From: Deltaproteobacteria bacterium
GTDB taxonomy: Bacteria; Myxococcota_C; UBA6777
Direction: 5' to 3'
Length of the DNA: 64,000 bases
Assembly (NCBI GenBank): GCA_006226375.1
Contig: SBHC01000010.1
Location: 238,492 to 302,491, forward strand
Below the pieces are notes generated by a model. That model was not told the origin of the DNA. It did not search any database and was given only the letters and a program-made list of their open reading frames with translations. A program made the position numbers and the translations under genes. Positions 9,479-19,488 of this stretch are shown one piece after another. Position 1 is the first letter of the stretch. Each line of letters starts with the position of its first letter.

Positions 9479-10399
9479 CTACGAATGATGTTTGGGATCG
9501 AGTGCGTCTTGGAGCGCGTCAGTGAAGATGTTGAACGCATACACCAAGCCAAACAGAGCGATCGAGGCACCAATCATCTGCCACCAGAAACCGCTCAAGA
9601 TATCTTTGGACGCGTCGGCGATCATCAGACCCCAACTGGGCATACCTTTCACACCCAGATCGAGGAAGGTGAGGATAACTTCCGACTTGATCGCGCCGAT
9701 GAACAGCAGCGAGAAGTACACAAAGATCAAGTGCATGGTGTTGGGCAACACGTGCCGAATGAGAATGCGGAAGCTGGAGTTTCCGACCGCTTGCGCCGCC
9801 TGAACGTACTCCAACTCCTTGATCTTCATAATCTCACCCCGCACCACACGGGCCGGCCCAATCCAAAAGCTTAAACCAAAGGCCACATACAACCCTGTTA
9901 AGCCTTGCGTGTTCTTAAATATGGCCGCGATCAGCAAGACGAGGACAATGTACGGTATGGACGAAAACACCGAGTAGATCCAGGTAATCACCAAGTCCAC
10001 CCAGCCACCGTAGTACCCGGCCAGCCCTCCCAACAGCAGCCCCAACAGGCATGCGATAAAGGCCGTCACCAGGCCGATTTTGAACGCAACGTTAACGCTG
10101 ACCAGGAGGCGCTTGAAGATATCGCGTCCCAGCTTGTCGGTGCCCAAGATTTGTTTGCCACTCGGTCCCGAGTGGATCTTTCCAGTGTCCTGGTTGTACG
10201 ACTGCAACCAGCCCACGCTGTTGGGTTTCTCCACGCTGAGTTTGTTCACGTGGTCAACATCAAGGTTGGTCACCATGGTCCAAAGAAAGACCAAAGCATA
10301 CAGGCCAATCACAACAAGACTGGCCATCGCCGTGCGGTCACGGCTGAATTTTTTTACAACGCGGGATTCCTTCCACCACGTTTTAAACGACTTCCACAT
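9479..10399 (-). CDS. dppC: Dipeptide/oligopeptide ABC transporter permease (DppC/OppC type)
   Basis: 306 residues with an N-terminal cytoplasmic stretch, a first membrane segment (ALVFLWTMVTNL region), a periplasmic loop ending in the family motif GTDKLGRDIFKRLL, and five further membrane segments. The coupling-helix (EAA-like) region reads YVQAAQAVGNSSFRILIRHVLPNT. The loop before GTDKLGRD is longer than in many homologues. It lies between dppB and dppD with 48- and 12-base gaps. Confidence 0.94.
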   Translation of the reverse strand: MWKSFKTWWKESRVVKKFSRDRTAMASLVVIGLYALVFLWTMVTNLDVDHVNKLSVEKPNSVGWLQSYNQDTGKIHSGPSGKQILGTDKLGRDIFKRLLVSVNVAFKIGLVTAFIACLLGLLLGGLAGYYGGWVDLVITWIYSVFSSIPYIVLVLLIAAIFKNTQGLTGLYVAFGLSFWIGPARVVRGEIMKIKELEYVQAAQAVGNSSFRILIRHVLPNTMHLIFVYFSLLFIGAIKSEVILTFLDLGVKGMPSWGLMIADASKDILSGFWWQMIGASIALFGLVYAFNIFTDALQDALDPKHHS

Positions 10400-10447
10400 C
10401 TCTCTCTCCGTTTCGGTTCACCGGTCGGTTGGCTAACCTGCGTTGGT

Positions 10448-11383
10448 CTATTCGAGGCGCACGCGAGGATCAAACACCGCATACATGACGTCGGTGAGGA
10501 TCAAGAACACGATGTACAGCGTACACAACACTGCCGTTGCACCGATGATGAGAGGTGGATCCGTCTTCCCGGTGAGCGCGTTAATCAACGTACTTCCGAG
10601 ACCGGGGATGCTAAAGAACATCTCCAAGAGGAACGAACCCATGAACAAGAAGGGCAAAGAGATAAAAAAGCGCGTAATGATAGGAATCATCGCGTTTTTG
10701 AGCATGTGGATAAAGATCACGCTGCGGGTTGACACACCTTTGGCGTAGGCCGTGGTGATGTAATCCCGCGTGCTCTCTTCCACCATAACAGCGCGGTAGA
10801 AGCGGGAGTCATAACCCATCGACACCAGCACCTGAATGATCACAGGCAGCATGATGTAAGGCAACGACTCCCCTAACGTGTCTCCAAAGCCGGACACCGG
10901 AAAGAGCTTGAGCTTGTAGGCCAGCAGATACTGGAACACAATGATGTACACCAGGAAGCTGACCGACATACCGATCGTGGCCGACATCATCAGGAAGCGG
11001 TCAAAGACCTTCCCCCTGTAGAATGCGGCAAGTAAGCCGATAAACACCCCCAACATCGTCGAGATAATCAGGGCGGGCAAGGTCAACGACAGCGACACCA
11101 AGACGCGGTCCTTCAACACATCCACAACAGGGCGGTCTTTGGTGAGTGAGACACCAAAGTTAAACCGGATGGTCTTGGCCAGCTTCTTCAGGTTGCGCAC
11201 CAGCACATTGCCTGTCAGCCCGAACTCTTTCTTTTTGTTGGCCCATTCTTCTGGACCAGCCTTGGGTCCGACATGGGCGCCAACGACGTCCATGTGTTCC
11301 CAGGAGACATAAGTAATGAACGCCATCACCGCGATATACACTGGGATAAACGCGATGAAGCGGCGTAACGCATAACTCCACAT
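10448..11383 (-). CDS. dppB: Dipeptide/oligopeptide ABC transporter permease (DppB/OppB type)
   Basis: 311 residues. The N-terminal membrane segment (FIAFIPVYIAVMAFITYVSW) is followed by a soluble loop and then LKDRVLVSLSLTLPALIISTMLG, typical of the family. The EAA-like loop reads DYITTAYAKGVSTRSVIFIHMLKNA. The C-terminal helices carry the family's GSTLINAL region. It is the first permease after the binding-protein gene; the 103-base gap upstream holds no clear terminator, so readthrough from dppA is likely. Confidence 0.94.
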   Translation of the reverse strand: MWSYALRRFIAFIPVYIAVMAFITYVSWEHMDVVGAHVGPKAGPEEWANKKKEFGLTGNVLVRNLKKLAKTIRFNFGVSLTKDRPVVDVLKDRVLVSLSLTLPALIISTMLGVFIGLLAAFYRGKVFDRFLMMSATIGMSVSFLVYIIVFQYLLAYKLKLFPVSGFGDTLGESLPYIMLPVIIQVLVSMGYDSRFYRAVMVEESTRDYITTAYAKGVSTRSVIFIHMLKNAMIPIITRFFISLPFLFMGSFLLEMFFSIPGLGSTLINALTGKTDPPLIIGATAVLCTLYIVFLILTDVMYAVFDPRVRLE

Positions 11384-11486
11384 ACGCTCTTCTCTCTTGG
11401 CCTATGAAACACAAAGCCCAGCCGCCCTCTCTACCAAGAAAGGGACGAACACGGGCTTGAATTTCCGCAAAACCTACAGGCTTTGC

Positions 11487-13289
11487 TTATTTGCTTTTTG
11501 GAACGCTAAGAAACTTCCAGTAACTGCCCATCAATTCGTCGGGCTTGAAGTTTCCGACCTTTTTGGTCTTCAGGTAGTAACGACGACGTGCCATGGAACC
11601 GAGGAACGCAGCGTCATCGATCAACATCTGGTTCATTTGTCGATACATGTTGGTGCGCTCAGGCGAGTCGTCCATCAGACGGGCCTTTTCAAACAGCGCA
11701 TCAAATTTGGGGTTGGCATAGTTCCAGGAGTTGGGTCCAGGAGCCACGTTCTTGCCCCAGAACAACATCAAGTTGTTCTCTGCGTCGGGATAGTCACTGC
11801 TCCAAGCCAGCGAGAACATCTGGGTCTTGCCGGTGCGCAGCTTGGTCGAAAGTTGGGGGAAGGTGCTCAGGTCGTAGCGAACCTTCACGCCAATACGAGC
11901 GAACTGACGCTTCAACACGTCCTCACGCTCTTTGGCCTGGCCGTTGTTGCTGGTGGAAATGACCAGAGTGGGCAGACCTTTTCCGTTGGGGTATCCAGCC
12001 TTCGCGAGGAATTCTTTGGCCTTCTTCAAGTCAGGCTTGGGACGCGCGCCTGCATGTCCCTTCATTCCTGGGGGAATCGCGCCCAGGTAGATGTGAACAC
12101 GAGAGTTGTAGAAGCGACGGTTGATTTCGTCGTAATCGATCGCGTGGGTCAGAGCCTTGCGCAGGTAACGAGCTTTGTCGCTGTTACCACCCAACAGCTT
12201 GTCTTTGAAATTAAAGCCGGTGTAGATGAAGTCCATCAACTTGATGATACGGGTCGAGACACCTTGCTTTTTGAACTCGGGCTTGAGGGTCAAGTCCTTG
12301 TTGTAGACCGTGTCGAACACTTCGGTACCGACGGTGATGTAGTCCAAACGGCCACGGCGGAACTTCAACCAGGATGGCTGGTACTTTTGGAAGATATGAA
12401 TGATAAGCACGTCCGACTGGGGCAGCGGCTGGCCTTTGGATTTGTCCAAACCTTCAGCCAGATCTTTCTTGCTGAAGCCTTCGGTCGGATACACAGAGTG
12501 CTTGTACTTGGCGTTGCGCTCAAACACAAGGCGAACACCTTTGATCCACTTTTTGAACACGAAGGGTCCAGTACCCACGGGATTTTGGGTCAGGCCACCT
12601 CGGTTGTTCTTGCTGTAGTAGTCCACACACTCGCGGGGCACGATGCCGGTGCGCTGGAACGCGAGGATGTACAAGAACTGAGGAAATCGTTTGGTCAGCT
12701 TGATCTGGAACTTGTACTTGCCGAGAGCTTTCAATCCCTCAACAGGTACATCAAAGTTGAACGACTTTCCGCCCTTCACCAGCTTGTATTGCTCGGCGCG
12801 GAACTTGTTCAAGCCAGCGATGCGCTTGTCAAAAACCCACCAACTACGGGGCGAGGGTTTGTGACCGCGGTTGGCCAAACGCTTGTAAGAGTAGAGCACA
12901 TCCTTGGCTTCCAACTCACGACCTTTGCCATCTTTGAAGCAAACGTTGTCGTGGAAGAAGATGCCTTTCTTCAGCTCAAACGAGTAGGTCAATCCATCTT
13001 TGGAGACCGTGGGCATATCCTTCACGAGGAGGGGCTGCACTTTGTAGGGTCGTGCAACGTAGTTGTACTCCAAGAGAGGTTCGATCACTTGAGCGCTGGT
13101 TGCGGAGTCGTAGAGGGAGCCGAGCAACATCGGGTCCATACCACCCACGTCCGCCTGGACAGGGATGCGAAGAACTCGCTTGCCTTTGTATTTGTTTTTC
13201 TTTTTGCAGCCGCCCATCACAAGCAAACTGACCAAAATGAGACTTCCCCAACCGCCTACGCGGAAAGCCTTACGGATCGACTCCATCAT
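11487..13289 (-). CDS. dppA: Peptide ABC transporter substrate-binding lipoprotein (SBP family 5)
   Basis: About 600 residues from the ATG at 13289, with GGGAG about 10 bases upstream; the open frame extends to 13358, but the added residues look non-coding. The N-terminus is a signal peptide ending in VMGGC, an acceptable lipobox, followed by a basic KKKNKYKGK stretch. Family 5 features follow: GGMDPML near the mature N-terminus, YSFELKKGIFFHDN, a lobe-hinge region with NPVGTGPFVFKKW and, further on, RKALTHAIDYDEI. It sits in the outer leaflet of the inner membrane or the periplasm and hands substrate to DppBC. First gene of the operon. Confidence 0.93.
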   Translation of the reverse strand: MMESIRKAFRVGGWGSLILVSLLVMGGCKKKNKYKGKRVLRIPVQADVGGMDPMLLGSLYDSATSAQVIEPLLEYNYVARPYKVQPLLVKDMPTVSKDGLTYSFELKKGIFFHDNVCFKDGKGRELEAKDVLYSYKRLANRGHKPSPRSWWVFDKRIAGLNKFRAEQYKLVKGGKSFNFDVPVEGLKALGKYKFQIKLTKRFPQFLYILAFQRTGIVPRECVDYYSKNNRGGLTQNPVGTGPFVFKKWIKGVRLVFERNAKYKHSVYPTEGFSKKDLAEGLDKSKGQPLPQSDVLIIHIFQKYQPSWLKFRRGRLDYITVGTEVFDTVYNKDLTLKPEFKKQGVSTRIIKLMDFIYTGFNFKDKLLGGNSDKARYLRKALTHAIDYDEINRRFYNSRVHIYLGAIPPGMKGHAGARPKPDLKKAKEFLAKAGYPNGKGLPTLVISTSNNGQAKEREDVLKRQFARIGVKVRYDLSTFPQLSTKLRTGKTQMFSLAWSSDYPDAENNLMLFWGKNVAPGPNSWNYANPKFDALFEKARLMDDSPERTNMYRQMNQMLIDDAAFLGSMARRRYYLKTKKVGNFKPDELMGSYWKFLSVPKSK

Positions 13290-13426
13290 CTTTTTTATGC
13301 TCCCACTGTTGTATGAGAAAAATGAACGATGCACCTTGTAGCACATTTGAGCAGGCATTGTCTTAGCAGATATCGGGCCAGGAAGTCTACCCTTGAGGAA
13401 AGAGAAGAAGCGGGGGGAGTTGCTTG

Positions 13427-16400
13427 TTAGAAATCAAGCTTGGCAAGTTTGGCGATCTCGGCCAGGACCTTCTCTTCACGATCGGCCTGAGTTTCCGAGG
13501 ACTGCTGAGCTTCGGCGTTTTGAGAACCCAACAAGGAGAGAGCATCTCGCAGCGCCTGCGCCGTATTGGCACGCTGTGACTCTTGTTGTTTGAGGCGTTG
13601 GTACAACTCACTGGCCTGGTTTCGACGATCCAACAGAGCCTGTTCGAGTTCGTCGATGCGCTCTTGTAGCAACAGCTCTTGCTGCTCGCGTTCTTTCTTC
13701 AGGCGCTGGATCTCGTGACGCTCGTGACGACGTAACGTTTCGAGGTCGGTGACTTGGCCACGCAATGTCTCCAGTTCGATCTCCAGATCTTCCTGACCTT
13801 GCCGACGCTCGGTGTAATCCAGTTGCATCCTTGTGAGCTTTTGTTCGAGTTCAGCTTCGCGTTGTTCCAGGCCTTCAATCACAGCCTGCAATCGCATGGA
13901 GGTCTTCTTTTCGGCCTCAGCCACGCGTTTTTCGGTCTCCAAACGCCACTCTTCTTCCCGCTGGATTTCTGCTTGACGTTGGTCTTGCTCTGCGCTGCGA
14001 AGTTGCTGACGTAGCCGTCGGTTGTCTTCCTCAAGCTGTTCCAACATGGAGCCATGCTGACGCTGGAGTTCGTCCTGCATTTGCTCGATCTCGGTGCGGT
14101 GAACCAGGCGGGTTTCGTCGATCTCGTCCTGCAATTCTAGACGAACCCGCTCCATCTCCATCTGGTGAACGGCTTTGAGCTCTTCTCGCTTTTGTTGCCA
14201 CAGCTTCTCCTGGCTGGCCAACATATCGCTTTCTTGCTTGCCGAAGCGCTCACGTTCTTCTTCGAGAGCGTGCTGCCAGTGCGTCTCCAGCTCAAGCCGC
14301 AAGGTCTGGAGTTGGTTTTGCGCGTCCTCTTCCAGATCCGTTTGCATCTCCACCAGCTCTTGCTGATGCTCCGACATCAAGCGTTCGTTGTGCTGCTCCA
14401 GGTCTCGCAATTTGGCTTGGTAGGAGCCGAGCTGTTGCTCAAAGACGCGCCGCAAGTCATCCAACTCTTCCTGAAGAGTTTGGCTGGAAAGCTCCAAGGA
14501 TTCGCGCTGTTCGGTTGTATCCTGAAGAGCATCACGGAGCTGGTCAATGATGGATTGGTACTCTTGTTTTTGGGTGTACCAATTCTTTTGCTTTTCGTAC
14601 CACTCTTCTCGCTCTGTGGAGAGTTCTTCCAGGCGTGCTTCCACGCGCTCTCGCCGCTCTACCTGTTGTCCGCGGCTCTCTTTTTCCACATTGAGCTTGC
14701 GTTGGAGTTCGTCGCGTTCCTTTTCAAAGCGTTGGACCTGCTCCACCAACTCAAACTGTTTTTGTTCAAGCACCACATTGTTCTGTCGGAGCGCAACGAC
14801 CTCATCTTCAAGACCTTCACGCCCTTCTTGGCTAGAAGAGAGCTTGGTCTGCGCCTGATCCAGATCCTTGGTCAGTCGATGGTTTTCTTGTCGAAGATGA
14901 TCGATCTCATCGCGAAGTTCGCCCTCACGTTCTCTGGCGTTGCGGTGTTCTTCTCGTGAAGCGTCCAACTCGTTGCGGGCCTGCAACATTTCGTCGCGGT
15001 GGTGGTTTCGCTCCTGAGAGATCGAATCAATCTCTTCGTGCAGCGACTCGATATCCTTGTCCAACAGTTCCAGCTGCTGCTGCAACTCTTCCAGTTGTTT
15101 GTCTTTGGAGGCGTTCTCTTGTTGCAGTTGTAGGATATCATCCGCGAGTTGGTTGCGCTCATCATCCAGGGCAAGGAGAGCGTTGTTGCGCATCTTCAAC
15201 TCTTCCGTGACGCGCTTGTGCTCCGTCTCCAACGCGCTGTGTTTGGTTTCCAGCACGTCAAAAGATTCACCCAACTCATTCAGATCGTGGCGCAGGAGTT
15301 GGAGCTCTTTTTCCTTCTCTGCGGCCTGCAAGAGAAGTTCGTCATCGGTCGCGGTTTGACCGCTAAATTGAGCACGAAGAGCAGCCAGCTCGGCTCGCAA
15401 CTCCCGGGCGTCACTTTCACGTTGCTCCAGGCGGCCAAACAACTCCTTGTTGGCTTCGTCGAGTTGCTCCAGCTCCACTTCTTTGGTTTGGTGCACACGT
15501 TGAAGCAACTCGTGCTCGCTCTCCAACGCGTTGAATCGCTTTTCCCACGAAGCCAGCGCATCTTCGTGGATCTGAACTTCAGCTTGTTTCTCTTCGAGAG
15601 CAGCCTGCGCGGCGGCAAGTTCTTCGGCTTGCTCAACCTGCTGTTGTTCGAGTGCTTCCAAACGCTCCTGGTATGCGGCGAGTTGGCTGTCCTTTGCTTC
15701 CGTTTCTGCCTGGATCGTAGCCAGCAACTCCGCGTGTTCAGGCGCCACTCCTTCGGTATCGCCTTCCGCGTCGTTGTCGGAGTGCCTGCCCTTCGCTTCA
15801 AGAGCGTCTTGCAGTTGCCCCAGCTCTTCCATCAGCTCTGCGTTGTCTTCCAGGACAGAGTCGAGGCGTGCTCGGTATTCGGAGAGTTGCATCTGAAGAA
15901 GATTGTCTGGCTGAGCCAACTCTTCCAGTTGTGACAAGCGTTCGTGCCACTCCTCACGCTCCCTCTCCATCGCCTGTTCTTGGTCTTGAAGCTTTTGCTG
16001 AAGTTGGGCGATCTTTTCGTTCTGTTCGGCCTGAGCCATCGCGCCTTGCGCGTCATCCATCGAATCGAGATTGGACAGCAGAACAACACTTCCGTTGTTG
16101 TTCATTTCCTCGATCTCGTCGAGTTGTTGGGCGATAAAAGCGGACAGAGAGTCGCCTTCCACACCCTCATCCGACTGCAAAGAGATGTTGTTCCGAAGTC
16201 GCTCGTTTTCGTCGCGGAGCCGCTCCACTTCTGCGCGAAGTTCTTCCTCCATAAGAGTTTCATGACTCTCAAGCTCAGCAGAGTCTGCCTCTAGCGCAAG
16301 CTCCTCTGCAACCTCAGGAGAGGACGAGATATGCTCAAGCGAGACAAACGGATTGGCCGCGCCGTTGGCTTTCGGGGGGCTGGAGTCCAGAGAGGTCGCA

Positions 16401-17485
16401 GGAGAGATCGTAACTTCGGAGACCTCGGGGTCGCGGTGAACACCATTGGTCGGAGCCGGCGTTTCAGGGCTTTGGCTGTCGTGCCGGACCTTCTTCTCAC
16501 CTGAGACAGTGTCGTTCTCTTGGGACTCGGACTCTCCATGCAGAAGCGCCGACATATCGGGGACCTGTCCTGCGATAATGGTCGAAGCCATATCGTCATC
16601 GTCGTCCGCGAAGGCATCGCCCCACAGCTCCTGTAGATGCTGTGCTGTATCTCCTTGTAAGCGCAGGCCGCCGTCGGTTCCCCGCCCACGTTGAACCACG
16701 ACCACTTTAGTGGGGAGCTGTGGAGACACTTCGCCAGGCACTTTTCCAATGACAGTGTGAGTTTCTTCGATCTCAACGGGCGCGATGTGGCCTTCCTGAC
16801 GCAGATCGACGGAGTCTTCCATGTCGGCTTCGCCGAGTTCAAAAGCGTCGTCTTCACTCAATTCTTCCAGATCGTCATCGCCGAGTTGGATGATGCTGTC
16901 ATCGTCGATCATGTCATCGGCACGAAGTTGGGCTGTAGCAGGCTCTTGTTCGTGGAGTCCAATAGAGGATTCGGGCACAGCTCCCATCTCGGGTTGGGTA
17001 CCGACGGAACCATGAGGATCGCCCCAGCTGTCGCCTTCCCCAGTCATATAGCCTGCGCCGGCAAGAGAAGGAAGCTCGGCCACAGTCGACTTGTCTGCAG
17101 GAGCAGAGCTATTGGGAATCAGGTCTTCCATCAGCGACCACAGCTCCCCATTCTCGAAGGGCATGGAGAGGTAACCGTTGGCTCGCGTGCGAAGTCGTCG
17201 GTGCTGAGCAAAGGTTTCAGGTGTGGCTTGCGAGGAGACAAGGACGAGGGGGACATCACGAAGCGACGATCGCCGCTTCATCTTGTTGCACACGGAGTAT
17301 CCGCTCATTCGAGGAATTTCTACGCGGATAAAGATCAGATGGGGCAGCTCTTGACGGCGCTCCAGCTCGGCCAAAGCGACCAAGCCATCCGGCATCACTT
17401 CCACATTGTGCCCGCAGGTATGAAGCAAGCTTTGCAGGTGATGCGCAGCCGAAGCGTCCGATTCTATCAACAGAATGCGCAACAT
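13427..17485 (-). CDS. FrzS-like protein: pseudo-receiver domain plus very long coiled coil
   Basis: About 1,352 residues from the ATG at 17485 (GAGAG 10 bases upstream; an in-frame ATG at 17515 adds ten residues). Residues 1-125 form a response-regulator fold, but the phospho-acceptor Asp position is Arg (LIFIRVEIPRMSG) and the conserved Lys is Met (NGYLSMPF), so it cannot be phosphorylated normally. The segment VPLVLVSSQATPETFAQHRRLR closely resembles FrzS of Myxococcus, a polarly localised motility protein with a pseudo-receiver domain and coiled coil. About 330 acidic, low-complexity residues follow, then roughly 850 residues of almost unbroken Glu/Gln/Leu/Arg heptads. I infer a cytoplasmic scaffold or polarity role; it is considerably longer than FrzS itself. 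Monocistronic. Confidence 0.8.
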   Translation of the reverse strand: MLRILLIESDASAAHHLQSLLHTCGHNVEVMPDGLVALAELERRQELPHLIFIRVEIPRMSGYSVCNKMKRRSSLRDVPLVLVSSQATPETFAQHRRLRTRANGYLSMPFENGELWSLMEDLIPNSSAPADKSTVAELPSLAGAGYMTGEGDSWGDPHGSVGTQPEMGAVPESSIGLHEQEPATAQLRADDMIDDDSIIQLGDDDLEELSEDDAFELGEADMEDSVDLRQEGHIAPVEIEETHTVIGKVPGEVSPQLPTKVVVVQRGRGTDGGLRLQGDTAQHLQELWGDAFADDDDDMASTIIAGQVPDMSALLHGESESQENDTVSGEKKVRHDSQSPETPAPTNGVHRDPEVSEVTISPATSLDSSPPKANGAANPFVSLEHISSSPEVAEELALEADSAELESHETLMEEELRAEVERLRDENERLRNNISLQSDEGVEGDSLSAFIAQQLDEIEEMNNNGSVVLLSNLDSMDDAQGAMAQAEQNEKIAQLQQKLQDQEQAMEREREEWHERLSQLEELAQPDNLLQMQLSEYRARLDSVLEDNAELMEELGQLQDALEAKGRHSDNDAEGDTEGVAPEHAELLATIQAETEAKDSQLAAYQERLEALEQQQVEQAEELAAAQAALEEKQAEVQIHEDALASWEKRFNALESEHELLQRVHQTKEVELEQLDEANKELFGRLEQRESDARELRAELAALRAQFSGQTATDDELLLQAAEKEKELQLLRHDLNELGESFDVLETKHSALETEHKRVTEELKMRNNALLALDDERNQLADDILQLQQENASKDKQLEELQQQLELLDKDIESLHEEIDSISQERNHHRDEMLQARNELDASREEHRNAREREGELRDEIDHLRQENHRLTKDLDQAQTKLSSSQEGREGLEDEVVALRQNNVVLEQKQFELVEQVQRFEKERDELQRKLNVEKESRGQQVERRERVEARLEELSTEREEWYEKQKNWYTQKQEYQSIIDQLRDALQDTTEQRESLELSSQTLQEELDDLRRVFEQQLGSYQAKLRDLEQHNERLMSEHQQELVEMQTDLEEDAQNQLQTLRLELETHWQHALEEERERFGKQESDMLASQEKLWQQKREELKAVHQMEMERVRLELQDEIDETRLVHRTEIEQMQDELQRQHGSMLEQLEEDNRRLRQQLRSAEQDQRQAEIQREEEWRLETEKRVAEAEKKTSMRLQAVIEGLEQREAELEQKLTRMQLDYTERRQGQEDLEIELETLRGQVTDLETLRRHERHEIQRLKKEREQQELLLQERIDELEQALLDRRNQASELYQRLKQQESQRANTAQALRDALSLLGSQNAEAQQSSETQADREEKVLAEIAKLAKLDF

Positions 17486-17487
17486 AC

Positions 17488-17697
17488 TTGTTTTACTCTC
17501 GGTGGTACGGAACATCCCAGAACACAGAGGAAAATCATGGAGGCATAGTAGCAGACAACCCTGCCCCGTTCAACCCGACCTTGCTCCGACAATTTGTGGG
17601 AGAAAAAGCCGACATTCCAGTCAACGGCCCCGAACTTGTGCTTCTGAAGAATCAGCAGTACATTGCAAAAGAACCTGAACCAAAAACAATGGGGTAA
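17488..17697 (+). CDS. Possible small ORF upstream of M48 peptidase gene
   Basis: 69 codons ending six bases before the peptidase gene. The 5' part overlaps the antisense start of the FrzS-like gene, so if real it may start later. Codon use past 17560 resembles neighbouring genes. The peptide (FNPTLLRQFVGEKADIPVNG) has no feature I recognise. A leader or short protein cotranscribed with the peptidase is possible, but no convincing ribosome-binding site fixes a start. Confidence 0.3.
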   Translation: MFYSRWYGTSQNTEENHGGIVADNPAPFNPTLLRQFVGEKADIPVNGPELVLLKNQQYIAKEPEPKTMG

Positions 17698-17703
17698 TCA
17701 ATC

Positions 17704-19071
17704 ATGCACGATGTTGGATCCTGGACCCAGATGCTGGGAGATAGCCTGTGGATGGCTGCCGCAGCACAACCGAACACATGGCCGTTTCAGTGGACGCTGT
17801 TGGTCCTTGCTGTGTGTGTGATCGGGATTTTGTCGTTCCTGGCGTATCGCTGGGTTGACCTCTTGCAGCTAAGCTTCACCGCAGAACAGCCTCGGCCGGA
17901 AGACCTCGAACATCTCAACGATGAGATCTATGAGGCCAAGAAACAGCGTAAGATCAAGAGAACCCGTGGTCAGTTCTTTAAGCGCTCTGGAAGTTGGGTC
18001 AGCCAGCTCCTTTACATTGTTCCAGGGATGGCCTTGGCAGTTCTGGGCTTGCGCAAGGCAGGACTCGGTGACGGCACCATCTACACCGTATTGATGGTCG
18101 GAACCTTCATCGTCAACATGTTGATCTCGAAGATGTTCTCGCTGTGGAACCCGGCCCGCCCCTTCATCACCTACAATCACCATCATGGTCGCACCTGGAC
18201 CACAGGAAACATGGCTTGGCACGCATGGGGGATTATCACCTGGGCTGTTCCGACCTACTTCTTCTACGCCTGGTTTGGTGTCTCGGGTTGGCAGGGAAGC
18301 GTTATCTTTATGGTCCTGAGCCAGCTGGGTCAGCTCATCTTCTTCATTTACAGCATTAAGAAGAAGGCGATCCCGTACCAGCAATACGATGGCCTCAGCG
18401 CCGACTTCAAAAAGAACCTCCAAACGTACCTTCAATCGCAGGGAATCCGCGACGATGAAGTGGGCATCATCCAAAACATGGGTATGGGTCCCAACGCGTT
18501 TGCGACCAGCATCACCGGATACTACCGTCAGATCGTCGTCACCGAAGAGATGATTAAGGGTTTCCCGGACCCCAGCAACCCCAAGTTTGTGTTGAAGCTG
18601 AGCGAAGACAGCCTGGAAGCCGTCATTGCTCACGAAGTGGGACACATCAAGAACCATCACGTCGAGAAGTCGGTGTCCTTGGGTCTGTTTATCTCGGCTG
18701 TTGTGACCGTGGGTGTTTACTACATCTTTGGTAAGATCAACCCCTCTTCGTTCTACTTCCCCAAGGACATGAGCCAACAGCTGCTGCTGTACTGGGGTCA
18801 GTCGCTGTTCAACGTGATGTTGGTGTATCCGCTCACCTTCATCATGATTGGTTTCACTCGAGGTAACGAGTTCCAGGCTGACACCCACCTGCTAGAAACC
18901 AACGGCTGCAAAAAAGGCTGGGAGTTCTTCCACCAGATCCGTCACATCGCGCCGGTCCCCAACCATCCGTATTGGGATCGTTGCAACGCCACCCACCCCG
19001 CTCCCGAAGTTCGAGAGAAGCGTATGCTCGACTGGGAGCGAGAGCACTGTCAGCCCACGCCTCCCGCGTAA
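17704..19071 (+). CDS. Membrane-embedded M48-family zinc metallopeptidase
   Basis: 455 residues with an ATG start. About six hydrophobic segments: near residues 30-48, 100-118, 126-142, 175-215, 325-342 and 368-384. The zinc-binding motif HEVGH is at residues 310-314, and the third ligand lies in NEFQAD (Glu389), the arrangement of Ste24/HtpX-type M48 proteases. Before HEVGH, NMGMGPNAFATSITGYYRQIVVT matches the family's strand region where substrate is bound. The family degrades or processes membrane and secreted proteins, often under envelope stress. It has more N-terminal membrane segments than HtpX. A weak hairpin terminator follows at about 19100. Confidence 0.85.
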   Translation: MHDVGSWTQMLGDSLWMAAAAQPNTWPFQWTLLVLAVCVIGILSFLAYRWVDLLQLSFTAEQPRPEDLEHLNDEIYEAKKQRKIKRTRGQFFKRSGSWVSQLLYIVPGMALAVLGLRKAGLGDGTIYTVLMVGTFIVNMLISKMFSLWNPARPFITYNHHHGRTWTTGNMAWHAWGIITWAVPTYFFYAWFGVSGWQGSVIFMVLSQLGQLIFFIYSIKKKAIPYQQYDGLSADFKKNLQTYLQSQGIRDDEVGIIQNMGMGPNAFATSITGYYRQIVVTEEMIKGFPDPSNPKFVLKLSEDSLEAVIAHEVGHIKNHHVEKSVSLGLFISAVVTVGVYYIFGKINPSSFYFPKDMSQQLLLYWGQSLFNVMLVYPLTFIMIGFTRGNEFQADTHLLETNGCKKGWEFFHQIRHIAPVPNHPYWDRCNATHPAPEVREKRMLDWEREHCQPTPPA

Positions 19072-19098
19072 AAGCCTCTCCCAAGCGCTCCCTCCAAG

Positions 19099-19127
19099 TT
19101 TTTCGCGACAGCAGCGAAAATTCTCTT
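19099..19127 (+). terminator. Candidate intrinsic terminator after M48 gene
   Basis: The stem TTTTCGC/GCGAAAA (19100-19106 with 19114-19120, 7-base loop) is followed by TTCTCTT. It lies 28 bases past the peptidase stop. The U-tract is imperfect, so strength is uncertain. Confidence 0.45.
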
Positions 19128-19209
19128 GCGTTCCCAGATCAGATATGTTAGATCGATTCTCCCGTTCAACAAGAAGCACCCAGTGTGAGTCTGGTTGAAT
19201 TGGCCCTAC

Positions 19210-19281
<72 letters not shown>

Positions 19282-19290
19282 CTCTTCTCG

Positions 19291-19328
19291 AACAGAGCCT
19301 CTTGACAGAAAGACGGCTCTGTTTTTTT
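19291..19328 (+). terminator. Intrinsic terminator of the tRNA-Val gene
   Basis: A nine-base perfect stem, AACAGAGCC (19291-19299) with GGCTCTGTT (19315-19323), is followed by a run of T. It is placed 9 bases after the tRNA, as expected for a single-tRNA transcript. Confidence 0.9.
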
Positions 19329-19488
19329 ATGCCCTCCTTGGCGGCTCATTGCATTGGCAATGGATCGCATCTTCACTCACAGCAATGTCCCCTACCCTTT
19401 GCGATTTCTGATAGTTTGGTAGACCCAACCGAAGCGGGACAAGCTTTGCTCGTGAGCATCACTTGGATCCAACGATGAGGAACTCGGT

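Noticed and set aside
11397-13316. 639-codon plus-strand frame opposite dppA
   Set aside because: It mirrors the dppA codon pattern in the antisense frame and lacks a ribosome-binding site; dppA is certain.
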